Below, one piece after another: positions 61,460 through 64,000 of a DNA stretch of 64,000 nt. Both the position numbers and the translations under genes were made by a program. Below the pieces are notes generated by a model, which saw nothing but the letters and a program-made list of their open reading frames with translations, was not told where the DNA came from and did no database searches. The first letter of the stretch is position 1; every line of letters begins with the position of its first letter. This stretch comes from Bacillus_BD sp050389805 (lineage in GTDB: Bacteria > Bacillota > Bacilli > Bacillales > Cytobacillaceae). The stretch covers positions 3,906,001 to 3,970,000 of the forward strand of contig NZ_CP130945.1 in NCBI RefSeq assembly GCF_050389805.1, read 5' to 3'.

Positions 61460-62187
61460 GGTCTATCACGCTCCAATCATGGCTCGTGACCTTTTTAGTC
61501 ATACGAGAACCCTTGAGATGATTGAGTTGAAATAGTTTAGTCGAAACGACTTGAGGCTATTGTTCCATTTCCATTACGGAAACTTCATTACTCCTGCCTC
61601 TACTCTCACTACCATAAAAGGAAGTTATAGATTTATTCCTTTCCTTCCTAACATTTCATCAAGTGTGTACTCTCCATGTTGGTAGCTTTCCACGTTCCCT
61701 TAACTCTATCAATACTTAACTTAGGTGCTAGCTCTTGCCTGGCATCCTCTCCATCGCCTGTAACGATGCATGGAGCTTTCGAAACCACCATACTTACTCG
61801 CCCACGGAACGCACTTAAATTTTCATCAAGTCTACTCATTTCTAAATAGTTCCACTTACAGACATTTCGTTCGCTAGTTCGTCAGTGTTTTACCACATTC
61901 TCACCATATTAAGTTTTTAATGACTCCCGACCTATCTATCGCACTAACTACCTCTAGTTAGCTTTCGGTTACCAATAATTGGCACTACGGCAACATTCAG
62001 CCGACTTCACCGAGCTTCACACCTTATTCTTGTACACATTTAAATAAAGCATGTCGGAGTATTAGAGTAGGCATTTCAAGGCGTTACCCTATCATTCTAC
62101 CTATCAAGTTAAGAGTTCACGACTCTCTTACAGTCTTTTGACTTTCAGACAGCGTGCATAACCTTTTCAGTTATGAACGTGTCGCAC

Positions 62188-62728
62188 GATGGTTGTGAAT
62201 GCAGATAATCGATGCGGCTGAGCGGCGTAAAGCTTCTTTGTATACTTCGCGCGGATGCACGATCGAGGCATTCAGGCTTCCGATAAAAACAGTTTTCTTG
62301 TTTATAACTTGATTTTTTGTATTTAAGTAAAGGGTGACGAAGTGTTCTTGTGTGAGGAATCGCATGTCATTCATGACATATTTGGCTCCATCTTCTGGGG
62401 AGCGGATGACATATCGGTCATCGTAGTTTAAATTGGAGACCCTTCTGCCTAGTTCGATGGCGGCAAGAACTTGGATAGCTTTCGCTGAACCAATTCCTTT
62501 AATGGCCGTTATTTCATCTAGCGTGGCATCTTTTAATAAGCGTAAGCCTTCAAATTGAGTCAGTAGACGATTGGCTAATTGAAGGACAGATTCTTCTTTT
62601 GTACCCGTTCGAAGTAAAAGGGCCAGTAATTCATGGTTGGATAAACTCTCTGGCCCTGAATGGACGAATCGTTCTCTTGGACGTTCATCCTTTGGAAAAT
62701 CACGGATCATGAATGAATCGGTTGTCAT
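62188..62728 (-). CDS. radC: radC, 5' exon
   Basis: The first 180 codons plus one base of RadC (YsxA): MTTDSFMIRDFPKDERPRER, HhH-type region ALLLRTGTKEESVLQLANRL and AIKGIGSAKAIQVLAAIELG, then the JAB/MPN part LNASIVHPREVYKEALRRSA up to IICIHNH. The frame enters the group II intron and stops after five intron-encoded residues unless spliced. RadC-type JAMM proteins are metal-binding and of unclear function; a loss is tolerated in B. subtilis. ATG follows GGGAGG. Upstream of maf's end is 38 bases away. Confidence 0.92.
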
Positions 62729-62766
62729 TATTTTTTCCTCCCTTTTAGAGTGGGAGTATGAAGAAA

Positions 62767-63333
62767 TTACAGCTCAAATCCTGCTTTTTTCAGCTCTCTT
62801 ATCGTCCGAGAAACCGGGAGCCCTACAACAGCAAAGTAATCTCCGGCCATTTTTTTCACAAGGAGACTACCGAACCCTTGTATGCCGTATGCACCCGCTT
62901 TATCAAACGGTTCTCCGGTATCAAGATATTGATTAATTTCTTCAATGGATAACTCCCAAAACTCTACATCTGATTTTTCATAAAATTTGATTTTGTCATT
63001 TGGTGTAACAATGGATACCCCGGTAAATACAGAATGCGTTTTTCCAGACAAACTATTTAACATGGAAAATGCATCTTCACGGTTTTGCGGTTTACCTAAA
63101 ATAACTCCATCATTTACAACAATGGTGTCAGAACCAATCACAAAAGAGGATGGATACTTAAGTGCGACTGCCTGCGCCTTTCGATAAGCCAATTCCATCA
63201 CGATTTCATCTGGGCTCCAGTTTGGGTCATAATTCTCATCCACATCACTGCTTACTGTTTGAAACGTTAATTGGAGATTTTCTAGAAGTTCTTTTCGTCG
63301 TGGAGATGATGAGGCTAAAATGAGGTCTTGCAT
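62767..63333 (-). CDS. maf: Maf-family nucleoside triphosphate pyrophosphatase
   Basis: 188 residues. LILASSSPRRKELLENL at the N terminus (substrate loop), FVIGSDTIVVNDGVILGKPQ near 66 and YDTGEPFDKAGAYGIQGFGS-type block near 136-155 (here LDTGEPFDKAGAYGIQ). Maf hydrolyses dTTP/UTP and modified nucleotides; overproduction blocks septation in B. subtilis. ATG follows AAGGTGGCCAT. It lies between spoIIB and radC, as in B. subtilis. Confidence 0.96.
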   Translation of the reverse strand: MQDLILASSSPRRKELLENLQLTFQTVSSDVDENYDPNWSPDEIVMELAYRKAQAVALKYPSSFVIGSDTIVVNDGVILGKPQNREDAFSMLNSLSGKTHSVFTGVSIVTPNDKIKFYEKSDVEFWELSIEEINQYLDTGEPFDKAGAYGIQGFGSLLVKKMAGDYFAVVGLPVSRTIRELKKAGFEL

Positions 63334-63418
63334 ATGGCCACCTTCCTTTATTTTCTAGTTAGGGAGATACATGTACATACTATCATTTCTAATTACGACA
63401 AACAATATGAGGAAATTT

Positions 63419-63457
63419 AAAAAAGAGGTAAACAATGAGTCAATGTTTACCCCTTTT
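63419..63457 (-). terminator. intrinsic terminator of the spoIIB-like gene
   Basis: GGTAAACA and TGTTTACC pair across a 9-base loop. A-runs and T-runs flank it on both strands, so it may act in both directions. Confidence 0.8.
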
Positions 63458-63535
63458 TGTAAATTCATTTCCCAGAAAATACTGGTATCGAGTGCATACG
63501 ACTTTATCAGTCAGGATACGGCAATGGAAGCTATT

Positions 63536-64000
63536 TTATAAACTTTGATAATGTGCTAAAAAAGTCAATAGATGCTGTTGAACCATATTTAGGGTACTAG
63601 ATTTAGGATTCTGATCATACACCTTTAATTGAGCTGAGGCCGCCTCTAATTGGGAGTAAATTCCAATCATATGTTGATTTTGTAGCTTTTCCTTATCAAT
63701 TTTCGCTAAATTAGCGGCTTGTTTATTTACATTATCCATTACATCTTGAGGAATCTTATTCGTCCCATTTACAGAGGAAATGCTCGTCATTAAACTTTGA
63801 TAAAGCTGTGGAGTTAATTCGAGCGTCTTTACTTCTTCTTCAAGTAACTTTGAAATTTGTTTTTCACTAATACTCCATTGTTTTGAATAGGTATCCACTC
63901 CACTCGATCCTAGTTTACTCCCTATTAACTTAGCATCTTCAACAGTACCAGAAAGTCCTACATATAAGGCAAATTGTTGATCGGAGGCAAAAACCTCTGC
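63536..64000 (-). CDS. spoIIB: SPOR-domain protein, SpoIIB-like (3' part only)
   Basis: The 154 C-terminal codons of a gene that continues beyond the window. The frame is open to the right edge and reads VFASDQQFALYVGLSGTVED, AKLIGSKLGSSGVDTYSKQW, which looks like the end of a SPOR peptidoglycan-binding domain, then helices to TFLAHYQSL. An internal GTG at 63898 is not the start. Position upstream of maf is that of spoIIB, which aids septal peptidoglycan dissolution in engulfment. Identity rests on position and the SPOR-like part. Confidence 0.75.
   Translation of the reverse strand, partial: AEVFASDQQFALYVGLSGTVEDAKLIGSKLGSSGVDTYSKQWSISEKQISKLLEEEVKTLELTPQLYQSLMTSISSVNGTNKIPQDVMDNVNKQAANLAKIDKEKLQNQHMIGIYSQLEAASAQLKVYDQNPKSSTLNMVQQHLLTFLAHYQSL

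Larger units (their letters stand above)
59407..62187 (-). mobile_element. group II intron in radC
   Basis: 2781 bases between the radC exons, on the same strand as radC. It starts GTGCGACACG (5' consensus GTGYG) and ends TTGCTAT (AY). It carries domain V (about 59455-59490), domain VI with a bulged A 8 bases from the 3' end, and an intact reverse transcriptase/maturase gene. Sense orientation and exact frame restoration fit a splicing-competent retroelement. A structured 5' part of about 700 bases (domain I etc.) precedes the ORF. Confidence 0.92.

Noticed and set aside
61648..61839. 63-codon ORF on the minus strand inside the group II intron
   Set aside because: It lies in the structured 5' part of the intron RNA, has no ribosome-binding site and no protein-like pattern.
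62188..62728. radC as a simple pseudogene
   Set aside because: The interruption has all the parts of a group II intron and splicing restores an uninterrupted frame, so inactivation cannot be assumed.

Overview
The window is a 64 kb piece of low-GC chromosome from an endospore-forming member of the Bacillaceae. The evidence is the gene order (alaS leader - yrrD - recD2 - mnmA - cymR - rarA - aspS - hisS - rel - apt - recJ - secDF - spoVB - tgt - queA - ruvBA - bofC - safA - nadABC - pheAB - obg - spo0B - rpmA - rplU - spoIVFAB - minCD - mreBCD - radC - maf - spoIIB), which follows the known Bacillus subtilis arrangement. Spore genes (spoVB, bofC, safA, a CoxA-like lipoprotein, spo0B, spoIVFA/FB, a SpoIIB-like end) support this. 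Species cannot be named from the sequence alone. Nearly all genes lie on the minus strand. The exceptions are alsT, the SH3/amidase gene, spoVB, a yrzE-like gene and the nifS-nadR pair.

Layout: 1-13 kb holds the T-box leader of alaS, a small conserved cluster, recD2, the tRNA thiolation pair mnmA/cysteine desulfurase, cymR, an extra YczE-type membrane gene, rarA, the alanine symporter alsT with a CcpA-type cre site, and tcdA. At 13.5-17.4 kb come a 6S RNA with its own promoter, aspS, hisS and the His T-box. At 17.4-31 kb are an SH3b amidase, dtd, rel, apt, recJ, secDF, comN, spoVB, a DUF421 gene, yrzE-like and yajC. At 31-40 kb are tgt, queA, a DUF2905 gene, ruvB, ruvA, bofC, a coxA-like gene, a CotS-like kinase-fold gene and a very repetitive safA. 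At 40-46 kb are nadA, nadC and nadB, divergent from nifS-nadR, with a candidate NadR operator between them. At 46-54.5 kb are pheA, pheB, obg, spo0B, rpmA-prp-rplU with the L21 leader, rng and spoIVFA/FB. At 54.7-64 kb are minD, minC, mreD, mreC, mreB, radC split by a group II intron, maf and the 3' end of a spoIIB-like gene.

The housekeeping genes are ordinary. The unusual content lies between them. (1) A complete-looking 2.8 kb group II intron sits in sense orientation inside the most conserved motif of radC; precise splicing would restore the reading frame. (2) Three sequence-unrelated tandem arrays of about 51-54 bp occupy intergenic regions. One family (51-bp unit) recurs upstream of hisS, pheA and rng. 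A second (52-bp unit) is a row of GGTCTTCAT/ATGAAGACC hairpins. A third lies upstream of recJ. (3) Several dispersed fold-back elements, some with terminal inverted repeats, lie against gene ends. No phage, IS transposase gene, tRNA, rRNA or CRISPR array was seen. All positions, pairings and start choices were read by eye without database searches.
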